A DNA stretch of 64,000 nt. Source: UBA2821 sp902763335 (GTDB lineage: Bacteria > Bacillota > Clostridia > Lachnospirales > Lachnospiraceae). A model generated the notes under the pieces. That model was not told where the DNA came from, searched no databases, and was given only the letters and a program-made list of their open reading frames with translations. Shown here piece after piece: positions 8,312 through 17,934 of the stretch. How positions within the stretch are numbered: the first letter of the stretch is position 1; each line of letters begins with the position of its first letter. The translations under genes were made by a program, and so were the position numbers. The stretch is from the NCBI GenBank assembly GCA_052066835.1, contig JBQHRJ010000007.1, one strand, 5' to 3'.

Positions 8312-8522
8312 ATGTACTCTCCATTTTCCCTACAGTTTTATCTTCTCTAATACTATAGCCATTCCTTTATTTTGCTGTGCACATTTATATCAAGTATACT
8401 GTTTTTTCCGATAAATAACAATCATTTTCTCTCCACCCATATGTCAAGTTACTGGTCACTCGTTACCAACATACATCTTCATGTTCGTCTGAACAACCTG
8501 TGAACGGTAACGATGGAAAAAA

Positions 8523-8555
8523 GGGACAACGGAATAGATTCATTTCCGTTGTCCC
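8523..8555 (-). terminator. rho-independent terminator
   Basis: GGGACAACGGAA (8523-8534) and its exact complement (8544-8555) form a 12-bp stem with a 9-base loop. On the minus strand it is followed by a run of T. It lies downstream of the IS66 remnant. Confidence 0.8.
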
Positions 8556-8651
8556 CAGTTAAAAGGTTACATTTTTTCATTGTTACATCCAAAATCGGAT
8601 GCTCATTGTACGTAAGTAGGTAATCATCTGTACCTTGTTTTTTCAAAAAGA

Positions 8652-8672
8652 GCCACCTGTTGATCAGGTGGC
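8652..8672 (-). terminator. terminator after IS66 remnant
   Basis: GCCACCTG (8652-8659) pairs with CAGGTGGC (8665-8672) over a 5-base loop, followed on the minus strand by TCTTTTT. Confidence 0.75.
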
Positions 8673-8677
8673 TTAAT

Positions 8678-9000
8678 TTATCTTTGATTTTTCGTCCTGA
8701 ATTCATCCGGCAGATCATCTGACCATGGGAGCAGCCGGTCCAGTTCTTCCGGCTTTGGAAATGGTTCCATCTGCCGTATCTGGTCCAGCACATATGTCAG
8801 GTACACATATGGTTTCAGCCCGTTCAGGAGAGCTGTTTCCGTGACACTGTAAACAACAGCACTGGCATCTGCTCCCCGGATACTTTTGGCAAATAGCCAG
8901 TTCCGGCGGCCGACAGCGAAATTCTTGATGGCACGTTCCGCACTGTTGTTATCAATGCTGAGATGTCCATCATCCAAGTAGCGGCGCAGGTATTTCCTGC
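8678..9000 (-). pseudogene. IS66-family transposase, C-terminal fragment
   Basis: About 105 C-terminal residues of an IS66-type DDE transposase: 'YLRRYLDDGHLSIDNNSAER' is the family motif around the last catalytic acid, followed by 'FAVGRRNWLFAKS' and the IS66 C-terminal element 'LNGLKPYVYLTYVLDQI'. Upstream of about 9000 the homology stops and another frame, belonging to the ArdC/YodL-like gene, takes over. The IS therefore lost most of its length when it fused to the conjugative-element remnant. The natural stop and terminators behind it are kept. Confidence 0.85.
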
Positions 9001-11996
9001 CGGATGCTCTCCAGATACTTCTCAGCCTGTGGCAGATACGTTTCCAGTGTCCCGGTACGTTGGGCAGTAATCGGATTGATGTCAACCTTTACCTCACCGA
9101 TATGTAACCCGTCCTCATTAAACGCATTGAATAAGTCATCCTCTCTCTCATCCGTAGAAAGTTCCACTACCACATCAAGATCAGAGCTGTCCTTCTCCAA
9201 ACCTCTACACCTGCTTCCTACAACAACAGCATCAATGATTGTGGCATCAATATCATACTCATCAATCTTTGCCTGTACATGGCATTTTATCGTTTCTTCT
9301 ATTTCTGCCGGATTCATTTCACTAATGTCATGGAACATTTCATTGGTCTTTGCCCTGAAATCTGCTATGATGCTGCTCTCTTGATTTTTTGGTACAACTT
9401 CATTGGCTTCCTCAACCTTTTCCATCAATCCATCATAATCAATCGGTATCAGCTCATCCTTTTCCTTAATACTCCCTTTCGCTCCGTTATGGTCTGGAGC
9501 GGATTTCAAATCATTTATGATGTCAGTCAGTGCTTCCCTAATTGTCACATCCGGATTGTCATAAACTCCACCGTCATATCTCCAATGCGAACCATCGTTC
9601 GCATTATAATCGGCTCCCATAATGGAATAATCATAGCCTCCATCCACCTCTTGGATACTGATATAGCGGTCTGCAATCTGAAAGGCAAGTTCGGTTTCTT
9701 CTCCGTTTTCCAAGGACTTTTTCATATCTGCAAGAACCTGTTCCTTTTCATCACCAAGGTCAATGATTTCATCACCCTCTTCCAACGTGTTGTCCGAAGT
9801 CTCCGGCTCCTGTTTCTCCTGCTCTGACTTCTGGACATCCTGTCCAGAAGCGTCAATCTCTGCTTCCTGCTCTTTTAGTCCCTCCAAAGTCTGCATAAAA
9901 TCAGGAAGTCCCGTAAATCCAAAAGAATCCACAAAATGGGCACTATTTTCCCCATTCTGATGCAGGACCACAATATCACTGACAGACAGGGAATGCCCTC
10001 TGTAATCTTCCGGATGGGCTATATTGAATTTCCCATAGATTGCTTCCAGCGTTTCGCCCTGTGTCTGCTCTTGCAATTCAGACAGCTCTCCTACATAAAT
10101 CAGTTCATAATTTTCCGGCTTGATTGCATCAAAATTGTCCTTCGTAATACCCATACGCTTTAAAGACTCTGTGCCTTCAAACCGCAGATGATTCAGCTCC
10201 GGATTATGCTTCAACTGATAAATACCATACTTGTCAGAGCTGCTATACAAAAGCTGTGCTTCTTTATTTATTTCATTGTCCGAAAGTTCAGCCTGCATAG
10301 AATGAAGTTTTCTTTCATTTTCCCAATCGACTTTTTCAATACCAAAAATTCCTTTATGCTCCGTAATCTGTTTTCTATCTTCTACCGTGGTTTCCGAACC
10401 ATCATTGTGTAACGGATACACAGGCAAGTCATGGTCAAACAATTCCAATGCTTTCTCCTGCGTCAGTGGCAGCATTTCATTCCATGTATAACCGTACTCA
10501 CGCATTTCAGACAGACCAATCATCGGGTCTGGAAGTGCATCAATCTCTGCCTGTGCATCTATGATAGTCAGACCCACATCCTGCTGTGAATATTCAAGCT
10601 GATATGCCAGCTTTTCTGCAAGCTCCCTTGTCTTGTCCATATCATCAAGCTTATAAGCATAATTTACAATCAAGTTACGCTCATCTGATGTAAATATGGT
10701 TTTCTCCACTTCCAATTGATGGATAAGCTGCTCTGCCTGTCCCATCACAGAAAGGTTACTGTCAATCTGTTCAGTCATTTTTGCTTTCACATCAATAATC
10801 TCATCTGTATCAAGATTGTAACGAACATCAAGATGATACTCCTCAAATTCTCTTGATTTCTCATTGCCAAGCTCTGTTGTCCATGCACCTTTACTTTCCA
10901 AGTATGCCTGTATACTGAGTTTATCATCCTCACTCATGTTAGAAAGAGCAGCTACAAGCTCCTGAGTATCCATTCCACGGACATTTACAAGGCTGAACTC
11001 CGTCAAATCCTCATTCTGTATCAACAGGATACACTCTTTACTCTGTTCCTGCTCCATCTCACGATTAAGCTGCAATTCTCTTAACGCTCCCTCAATTCCT
11101 GTAATAAGCTCTGATGCTGTCTTTCGTATGATGTCCAGGGAAGATTTCAGTTCCTTCATATCCTTGCCACTACTCCACCCGGCAATATAACCAAAGGAAT
11201 AATCAGAGGTATCTATGCCAAAATGCTGGCATACCGTATAGGCAACACTTTCTGCTTCTACTTCTTTTGTATTTCTGTCCTTTGCAGGTGCCTCCATCAA
11301 ATCATCCCGATTGATTTCCTTATTATGCAGCATGGAATGAGCTACCTCATGCACCATTGTCTTTAAAGTCTGGCTCTCGCTCATATTCTCCTGCACCGCA
11401 ATCCGTTTTTCCTCTGTATGGAAATATCCTTTGGAATCACCGGGAATATCCTCAAAGCCAATAGGAACCGGTGCAACATTCATAAGTGCCTACACAAAGT
11501 CCTCATATCCCTCCACTGTTGATAAAAGCTCCTGTGCTTCCAGTTCCGGGATCGGCTTTCCGTCTGTCTGTGATACATCAAATACAGACACCGCACGAAA
11601 TGCCGGAATTGTAATCTCTACCCGCTCCTTTTGTGGCATACCGTTTTTGTCAAACATCATCTCTCCGGTCACAGGGTCTAATTTATCCCGTTCCTCTTTA
11701 ATTTTGTAAGGTGTAGGGGCAAGAATACGGATTGCCTTTTCTCCTTTGTTAACGTGTCTTTCAAAATTCTTCTGCCATGCCTTATATCCGGCTACAAGTG
11801 TTGCTTTCGGCTTTTGCATGGCAATAAGTAAAGTGTTGTTAAAGCTGTAATTATGAAATTTTGACATGGTGGAAAGATATGTCTTGTACTTTTCACTCTC
11901 AAAAAGTTCCTTTAATCCTTCCTCCAACTTGTCTGTAATTTCCTGTACCTTTTGTTTTTCTGTTATATGAATTGTATTCATATTTTCGTCTGCCAT
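8970..11996 (-). pseudogene. ArdC-like antirestriction / YodL / nucleotidyltransferase multidomain protein, amber-interrupted
   Basis: Former gene of about 1,000 codons. 11996-11493 encodes the ArdC N-terminal DNA-binding domain ('FHNYSFNNTLLIAMQ', 'VAGYKAWQKNFERHV'). A single TAG (11492-11490) follows 'YEDFV', then the frame continues unbroken with 'ALMNVAPVPIGFEDIPGD', the zinc metallopeptidase motif 'MVHEVAHSMLHN', a YodL-like region ('YRGHSLSVSDIVVLHQNG') and a C-terminal nucleotidyltransferase core ('GSRCRGLEKDSSDLDVVVE'). Such proteins travel with Tn1549-like conjugative elements and are thought to protect incoming DNA. The 3' end is fused to the IS66 remnant near 9000. An internal ATG at 11483 could still give an 837-residue product. 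Confidence 0.75.
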
Positions 11997-12018
11997 AATA
12001 AACCTATAAATTAAACTG

Positions 12019-13398
12019 CTATAATACTTTCCAGTATCCTGCCTTTTTTGAGCCAACCCGCTCTATATAACCATTTTCTCTTAAAAATGATATATTGTTT
12101 TCTACTGCTGTTTCACTCACGCCTATTATGTTATGAAGTTCCGCAGTTGTAATGTTTGGATTGTCTCTCATTTCTGCAATAATCTTTTGTCTTCTGGAAT
12201 TTAAGGGTTTCTTATCCCCAACTTTTTTCCCAACTTTATTCCCAACCTTATTTATTCTCTCAAATGGGATAGTAACAACAATGGAATTCTCCCTAAATGA
12301 AAATGCATCTTTTCCATACATTTCCGTAATTTTAGGAACCCCTCGTCCAGATTTCTCACTTATATGCAGTTGAAGAAATATCTCGGACAACTTTTCATTT
12401 ACAGGGATTGATTCTCCTAAGAAAAATCCCTCCATGGTCTGTGCCGGAGCAAGTGTTCCTCTCGATAGTATCTCTATCCGGTCAGAGAAAACCGAAATCA
12501 TAGGTTCATTTCCTTCCACCCATTTATTGTGCAGAACGGCATTTATGATAGCCTCACGAAATGCCTTATTATCAAATAAAGGAACCTCTTTCCTCTCAAC
12601 AACCCTGTCTGTTTCGTCCGTCTGGATTAGGTTCAACACATCCCCATAACGCAATAACTCGTCCAGGCTGTATAATAAACAGTCATTTCCAAATTCACGC
12701 ACTGAGAAAAGATTAGAGCCTTTTGTTTCTCCATCAAAAATAGATACACGAAGCGGAAAATGAGAATTATCTGATAATAACTGTGCTAGAATGTTAAATT
12801 CTCCTTCTTCTGTTTTTAATCCCAAGTTCTTAATAAACGTCTTTTGATTTAAAACAATCCCTTTTGAACCATAATATCCAAAGAGTTTTTGAAATGTAAG
12901 GTCCTGATACTTCGCCGGTACCGTTTCTATCGTTTCCGTTCTTCCATCAAGTATTTTGAAAAGTTCAATTTCTCTCTTAGGGTAATCTTTCATATTACAT
13001 TTTGATGATCCTATCCTTAAAAACCTCTTTTCTTTAAATGCCGTAGGAATTTCGGTTGCCGCAGGAATTACCAAACCAACGACTCTCTTTCCATAAATTT
13101 CTGTTTCTTCAAAACTAAAATTTATGCTTGGTGACAGATTTCTCGCAAGATAATTCTGATACGGTTCCTTGTTATATTCACAATACTGGTTAAATGTTGT
13201 TCCTACAATTTCATGGGTTGTATCATTTACACCCCAAATGAAATACGCATATTTTTTATAATGAAAAGCCGCCGCATTTGACAGGGCAGATACATATTCA
13301 CCTAATGCTTCAGGCTGAAACCAGTTTTCCTTAAATTCAAACCATTCCTGTTCATCACTTAAGGCACATAACTCTAAAACAATTTGTTTAATATCCAT
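12019..13398 (-). CDS. AlbA_2 (Schlafen AAA_4-like) / divergent ATPase-HTH protein with VGNK repeats
   Basis: A 459-residue protein. Residues 1-140 form an AlbA_2/Schlafen-like domain ('EWFEFKENW', 'SALSNAAAFHYKKYAYFIWG', 'KRFLRIGSSKCNM'). Residues about 270-370 match the HATPase_c_4 region ('FREAIINAVLHNKW', 'GRGVPKITEMYG'). A tandem 'VGNKVGKKVGDK' follows, then a winged helix at the C-terminus ('ITTAELHNIIGVSETAVENN'). Members act as DNA-binding regulators on mobile elements, with function poorly known. The 12-bp repeats that encode the VGNK units also occur four times, as an inverted pair, just upstream of the start codon. It lies between the helicase and the ArdC-like gene on the same strand. 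Confidence 0.85.
   Translation of the reverse strand: MDIKQIVLELCALSDEQEWFEFKENWFQPEALGEYVSALSNAAAFHYKKYAYFIWGVNDTTHEIVGTTFNQYCEYNKEPYQNYLARNLSPSINFSFEETEIYGKRVVGLVIPAATEIPTAFKEKRFLRIGSSKCNMKDYPKREIELFKILDGRTETIETVPAKYQDLTFQKLFGYYGSKGIVLNQKTFIKNLGLKTEEGEFNILAQLLSDNSHFPLRVSIFDGETKGSNLFSVREFGNDCLLYSLDELLRYGDVLNLIQTDETDRVVERKEVPLFDNKAFREAIINAVLHNKWVEGNEPMISVFSDRIEILSRGTLAPAQTMEGFFLGESIPVNEKLSEIFLQLHISEKSGRGVPKITEMYGKDAFSFRENSIVVTIPFERINKVGNKVGKKVGDKKPLNSRRQKIIAEMRDNPNITTAELHNIIGVSETAVENNISFLRENGYIERVGSKKAGYWKVL
12211..12246. repeat. three tandem 12-bp repeats inside the AlbA_2 gene
   Basis: Three consecutive 12-bp units, variants of TTTATTCCCAAC (12211-12222, 12223-12234, 12235-12246). On the coding strand they read GTTGGGAATAAA-like and encode VGNK, VGKK and VGDK. 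The last unit is identical to units in the gene's own promoter region. Confidence 0.9.
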
Positions 13399-13413
13399 TA
13401 GTATGCTCCTTTA

Positions 13414-13473
13414 CCCAACTTTTATTCCCAACCAAAATAATTATAACATGTTGGGAATAAAGTTGGGAATAAA
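13414..13473. promoter_or_regulatory. inverted array of GTTGGGAATAAA repeats upstream of the AlbA_2 gene
   Basis: On the plus strand GTTGGGAATAAA occurs twice in tandem (13450-13461, 13462-13473). On the minus strand the same unit occurs at 13432-13421 followed by a GTTGGG half unit (13419-13414). The two pairs face each other around an AT-rich centre near 13441, directly upstream of the start at 13398. This is the layout of an operator; binding by the encoded protein is inferred. Confidence 0.75.
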
Positions 13474-13495
13474 AATAAAAAAACTTCAAATTTTC

Positions 13496-14621
13496 TTATA
13501 AGGTTTCTTCTTTTCCCTTTGCTTTTTGTGGTATAAGCTTTTCTGAATCTCCGACCGCAACCTTTGCTTTCATTGCTTCCAACTTTACCTTCAGAGACAC
13601 TCTTTCTGCAGGTGCATCTGCATACTGTCTGATGCCCTTATCCTGCTCTGTACCCACTGTTTTCTCTGCAAGCGGAATATTCTTCTTCGGATGGTCTGCA
13701 ACCTCTTTTTCACTCTTTGGAGCTTCCGGTTCATCATCCATATCTATCCCGTCATTCCCCTTTTCATTCATGTTAAGCAGGGCATTTAATGCTGACAGGC
13801 GCTCTAATTTCTCCGCAAGCTCCGCTTCCTGTGCAAAAGGCTTGGTTACTTCCACCTTTGCGGTTTCAAGCTGATGCTCCACATTTTCAAGTTTTTTCTG
13901 GGCTAACATAAGCTGCTTTGGCATGGACTCCAGTGCATGGTTGATACGGGCAATATTTCCAATCGGGTCTGAACCGACTTCCAGATTGTGGGAAAGCTGA
14001 CCTTTCAGGTTCATCACAAATTTGTGGTTGAACGCATCAAAAGATACTGCCATCTTAAAACCTGCATATTCGCCAATGACCGCAGGGGCATTGACTGTTT
14101 TTATTTCTTTACACATCTCCACAAGGGCTGTTCCAGCTTCTTTCTTATCCGTATAGAGCTTGTCCCCCACTTTCATGGAAAACTGCTCTTTGTCCACCGG
14201 AAGATTTGCTTTTGCAGTCTGAATGTCCGCCTGCATCCCGCTGATACGCTCCTTTAAAATCGTGATCTGCTGAGGATAATGCTTTGCGATGTTGTCCTCC
14301 AGTCGGTATTTCTGACTGGTATGGTTTGCTTTCATAAGTTTCAGTTTTGAAACCTGAATATCGAGGTCCATCTTTTCCTTGATGTAGGGATTTCCTGTTG
14401 CCAGAGCCTTAACCTCCGCATAAGTAAGTGCCGCTTCATCCACATCCTCACAGGAACGTACCGGGGATTTGCTTGTCATGATCTGACCGATGAATTTCTG
14501 CTTGTTCTCAATGAGCTACCATGAATAACTGTCAAAGGTTACTTCCGTCACATAACGGAAAATCTTAACCTTTGGATTAAGGTTGCCCTGTCGTAAAATA
14601 CGTCCTTCCTGCTGTTCAATA
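13496..14621 (-). pseudogene. SNF2-type helicase of a Tn1549-like element, C-terminal part, cut by the tet element and carrying an amber codon
   Basis: From 14621 the frame reads 'DIEQQEGRILRQGNLNPK', the helicase motif VI region, then 'IFRYVTEVTFDSYSW', a TAG codon (14518-14516), and 'LIENKQKFIGQIMTSKSPVR' on to a coiled-coil, acidic C-terminus ending at 13496. In relatives the TAG position is a Gln within 'WQLIENKQ'. The upstream part of the gene, up to 'DVPWRPSD', lies on the far side of the inserted element at 26785 and beyond. The protein belongs to the very large helicase/methylase of conjugative transposons. It is broken three ways: insertion, nonsense codon, and loss of most of its N-terminal part. 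Confidence 0.85.
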
Positions 14622-16478
14622 TCAGTCGGTCAATTTTTGCGGACAGTTCATACATGCTATCCTTTTCTGTTCTCTGCTCCTGCGTTTGCTCTCGTTTGAT
14701 TTCTCCCTCCGTATCTTCTTGGCACAAGCAGGACAATACCTTGATGCACCAGAGCCCGGGACATATTCAACGCCGCACACCGTACAATTTTTAGCGGGCA
14801 TTGCTGCCCACCGTTTTGTAGGTATGATATGTAATTCATCGACAAAGCCGATGAATTTATAGTAAATCTTGATTTCCTGCTTCACTGTTCCGTCTGCCAT
14901 CTTCTCACGCTCCGAAACAAGTATCTTGTCTATGAGTGCGTTTATAACTGTTGCATCCAGTTCTTTTAAGCCTTGATAATTTCGGATAAGGGCGAGGAAG
15001 TCACGGATTCCCCGTGATTTCTCGTAGCTTTCATTAAGAGTTTCCGTCACCTCTTTCAGCCTTGCTTCAATTTCAAGCTGCTCTTTCTGGTATTTCCCCG
15101 ACATCATCTCAAAATTCCGCTCGGTAATACGCTCCATGACCTTATCCTCGTAGAGAGAGGAAAACAGCCTGTCCAGTTCCGCAAGGCGTTTGTTCAGCTT
15201 CTTACGTTCTTTCTCTAATGCTTTCGCCCTGCTCTGGTCTGTTTCCGTGAGCCGCTTTTCTATGGCCCTGACCGCCTTTTCATCATTCACTGCCATATCC
15301 GCAAAACAGTTGATGTCGGCAAGAACGGCATTGAATAAATCCCTTGCTTCTATATTGTGGGCACTACACTCGCTTCTTCCGTTTCTTGCATAATTATTAC
15401 ATGAATACTGTACACAGTCGATAATCTCTGGGCGTTTCCTCCTGTGTACGTTCATTGCCCGCAGAGCACATCCGCAGTCCACACACTTGATAACGCCTGC
15501 AAAAATATTTACAAATCCTCCCTTGTTCTGTGGAAGCCTACGACTTGTAATAAGCTGTTGGACAATATCAAATTCCTCCTGCGTGACTATTCCCTCATGG
15601 GTATTGGGTATCACTTCCCATTCTTCGGGCAGCTTAGAGGGGCGTTTCTTGCTTTTCATATTGGCGGCAATCCGTTTGTAGCCTACAAGATTTCCCGCAT
15701 ATATCGGGCTTCTTAAAATGCTCCTCACGCTGTTCCCACTCCAAATATAGCGTTTGTCCTCGTTCCCCTCAAAATGACGTTCAAAGCCTGTTTCGCCACG
15801 CTCCGCCGCATAAGCGGCAGGGCGTAGGATATGCTGTTTATTAAGATGTCTGCAAATTTTGGCAACTCCATTCCCTTTTAATGCAGGGTCGAATATCTCT
15901 TTTACAACATGTGCCACTTTATCATCTATCAGCAGATGGTTGTGGTCGGCAGGGTCTTTGATATAGCCATAAGGGGCGGTAGTTCCCATGAATTTCCCCT
16001 GTTGAAACCTCGCCCGATATGCCGATTTTATCTTAACAGATATGTCAGCGGCATACATTTCGTTTAAAATGTTGCGGAAAGGCGTGATGTCCATAGCAGA
16101 TTTATTCAAGGTATCTACGCCGTCATTGACCGCTATATACCTCACGTTATGCTCTGGGAAGAAAACTTCCAGATATAACCCACAATCAAGATAGTTTCTC
16201 CCCAGACGGGATAAATCTTTCGTAATCACGCAGTTTATCAGACCGCTTTCAATGTCTTTTATCATATTCTGGAAACTTGGTCTTTGGAAATTTGTACCAG
16301 AATAACCATCGTCCACATACGTTTTTGCTATGTGCCATCCCTGCTTTTTCACATAATCCGTGAGGATGGATTTCTGTGTCGCAATTCTCGCACTCTCGTT
16401 ATCCGTACCATCGTCTTTAGATAAGCGGCAATAAATGCCGACTAAATAGATTTTCTTTTCTTCTTTGATTCCTGCCAT
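14622..16478 (-). CDS. large serine recombinase (TnpX-like)
   Basis: A 618-residue site-specific recombinase that would excise and integrate the element. The resolvase domain has the catalytic serine in 'YCRLSKDD' and the motifs 'DDGYSGTNFQRPSF' and 'TKDLSRLGRNY'. It is followed by a recombinase domain ('GVAKICRHLNKQHI', 'VRSILRSPIYAGNLVGYK'), a zinc ribbon ('CVDCGCALRAM', 'YSCNNYARNG'), a coiled coil (about 400-480) and a second C-terminal zinc motif ('CTVCGVEY', 'YCPACAKK'). Start ATG 16478 follows GGAGG. Its stop codon TGA (14624-14622) lies within the ATCAG crossover sequence, so the reading frame ends exactly at the element edge. Confidence 0.95.
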   Translation of the reverse strand: MAGIKEEKKIYLVGIYCRLSKDDGTDNESARIATQKSILTDYVKKQGWHIAKTYVDDGYSGTNFQRPSFQNMIKDIESGLINCVITKDLSRLGRNYLDCGLYLEVFFPEHNVRYIAVNDGVDTLNKSAMDITPFRNILNEMYAADISVKIKSAYRARFQQGKFMGTTAPYGYIKDPADHNHLLIDDKVAHVVKEIFDPALKGNGVAKICRHLNKQHILRPAAYAAERGETGFERHFEGNEDKRYIWSGNSVRSILRSPIYAGNLVGYKRIAANMKSKKRPSKLPEEWEVIPNTHEGIVTQEEFDIVQQLITSRRLPQNKGGFVNIFAGVIKCVDCGCALRAMNVHRRKRPEIIDCVQYSCNNYARNGRSECSAHNIEARDLFNAVLADINCFADMAVNDEKAVRAIEKRLTETDQSRAKALEKERKKLNKRLAELDRLFSSLYEDKVMERITERNFEMMSGKYQKEQLEIEARLKEVTETLNESYEKSRGIRDFLALIRNYQGLKELDATVINALIDKILVSEREKMADGTVKQEIKIYYKFIGFVDELHIIPTKRWAAMPAKNCTVCGVEYVPGSGASRYCPACAKKIRREKSNESKRRSREQKRIACMNCPQKLTD

Positions 16479-16532
16479 ACTGTAAAACCTCCGTATCTGT
16501 CCTATCTGTTTTCATGTCCCATTGCGTACATT

Positions 16533-16796
16533 CTAAGCGGACAGCCCCTCATTGTCGAAGGTGTCGCCCTCGGCAATCTTCTTCCGAATATCCTCGGAGA
16601 TAATCGGGACAAACGCTTCTGTAACGGTCTGTGTGCCGACATATTCACGGCTGATTATCATCTGCACTGGTGCTTTTGGCACGATACGCTTTCTCTTTTT
16701 ATCTGCTTTCTTATCCTCGCCCATACTTAAATCTTCCTTTCCAGACAGGGCAGGGAAGAGTTTGGAAATGTCCCCGCCCTGCCAATCAGATACCAT
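16533..16796 (-). CDS. small element protein, unknown function
   Basis: An 87-residue frame, start ATG 16796 overlapping the stop of the YdbC-like gene (TAATG). A second start at about 16724 ('MGEDKKADKKRKR') is behind a better ribosome site (GGAAAGGAAG). The product is basic in the middle ('KKADKKRKRIVPK') and ends with 'SEDIRKKIAEGDTF'. Small proteins of this kind usually precede the recombinase in Tn4451-like elements; I cannot assign a function. Confidence 0.6.
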   Translation of the reverse strand: MVSDWQGGDISKLFPALSGKEDLSMGEDKKADKKRKRIVPKAPVQMIISREYVGTQTVTEAFVPIISEDIRKKIAEGDTFDNEGLSA

Positions 16797-17026
16797 TAAT
16801 CCTCGCTGTTTAATTCTTTCTGTAATGCTTTAAGGAGTGCCGCCGCTTCATCAGCGTTCAGCGTGATTCCCTTGCCGCACTTTTCACGGTTCGGGGAAAA
16901 GCTGCGGATGTCATACTTCGGCTCTTTCCCATTCCATGAAATGAGATTGATTTCCTTTGTGTAGCCACTGTCGCCCGTAGACAATACTGCGATTTCCTTT
17001 ACGATTTCATACTGGATTTCTCTCAT
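16796..17026 (-). CDS. YdbC-like PC4-type ssDNA-binding protein
   Basis: A 76-residue protein matching the YdbC/PC4 family: 'NLISWNGKEPKYDIRSFSP' and 'GKGITLNADEAAALLKAL' are the family core. PC4-type proteins are dimers that bind single-stranded DNA and act in transcription or replication; on a mobilizable element this could serve transfer or replication intermediates. It is coupled to the next small gene by an overlapping stop and start (TAATG). Confidence 0.8.
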   Translation of the reverse strand: MREIQYEIVKEIAVLSTGDSGYTKEINLISWNGKEPKYDIRSFSPNREKCGKGITLNADEAAALLKALQKELNSED

Positions 17027-17071
17027 TCTCCATACCTCAACTCTCTGTATTTACTTCCCGAAAAAAGAAGA

Positions 17072-17926
17072 TTAGCGGCTGTCACGGTTGCGTTTCCTCT
17101 GCAACTCACGCTCCAAAAGTTTGATGATGGTTTCCTCCATCTGCTTCGGCGTTGTGTTCTTCGGAAAGTATTTTTTCAGCTTGCTTGTGTTGATTTTCAA
17201 GGTTTCTTTCTGGTTGCCCTTTTCCTCCGTCATAATCGCAAATATCGTATCCATGTCAAGCCGCCCGCTCTGGCTTAACTGTTTCATCCGCTGTGCCTGT
17301 GAGAGTGAGGGCGTTGCTTCTTCGCTCTCCATCGTGGCAAAGAGGTTTTCCTGCTCGTCTTTCTTCAAGAAGGACAGTTCCACCGCAGGCGTGAGGGCGA
17401 TTTTCCCCTCGTCCACCATCTGCAAAATCGGCGGTATCAGTTCCGTCAGGCGGATAAAACGCTGCACGGTCATCCTGCCCACGCCGAAGCCCTGTGCCAC
17501 CTTGTCGTCCGTCCGCAACTTCGTCACAACTTGTGACGAGGTTAAGTCTGTGCGGAAACCCTGCCGCTTCATGGCTTCGGATTTCATCTTGTAAGCAAAC
17601 GCCCGCTCCGATGGCAGGATATTCTCACGCTGCAAATTGCTGTCTACAAGGGTGATGATGGCTCGGTCACGGTCTAAGGGCAGGACAAACGCAGGCACGG
17701 TATTTATCCCTGCAAGTTCAGAAGCACGGACACGCCGCTGTCCTGCAATCACTTCATAACCGTCCCCGTCCTCTTTCGGGCGTGTGATTATCGGCGTGAC
17801 AATGCCAAATTCCTTGATGCTTTCCGCTAACTCTGACAGTGTTTCATCTTCTGCCACATGAAACGGATTGTCGGGGAACGGGTACAAGTCTTTGGTCTTT
17901 AACACCTTAAAATCCTGTTTCTTCAT
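17072..17926 (-). CDS. ParB/Spo0J-type DNA-binding protein
   Basis: A 284-residue ParB-family protein: N-terminal ParB box ('LYPFPDNPFHV', 'LAESIKEFGIVTPI', 'YEVIAGQRRVRASELAG'), then 'NLQRENILPSERAFAYK', and a helix-turn-helix core ('VAQGFGVGRMTVQRFIRL'). The C-terminal part is basic and coiled ('KLLERELQRKRNRD'). No ParA partner is nearby, which is common on these elements, where such proteins may control copy number or transfer genes instead of partition. It follows the relaxase gene with 8 bases between them. Confidence 0.9.
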   Translation of the reverse strand: MKKQDFKVLKTKDLYPFPDNPFHVAEDETLSELAESIKEFGIVTPIITRPKEDGDGYEVIAGQRRVRASELAGINTVPAFVLPLDRDRAIITLVDSNLQRENILPSERAFAYKMKSEAMKRQGFRTDLTSSQVVTKLRTDDKVAQGFGVGRMTVQRFIRLTELIPPILQMVDEGKIALTPAVELSFLKKDEQENLFATMESEEATPSLSQAQRMKQLSQSGRLDMDTIFAIMTEEKGNQKETLKINTSKLKKYFPKNTTPKQMEETIIKLLERELQRKRNRDSR

Positions 17927-17934
17927 TCACATAT

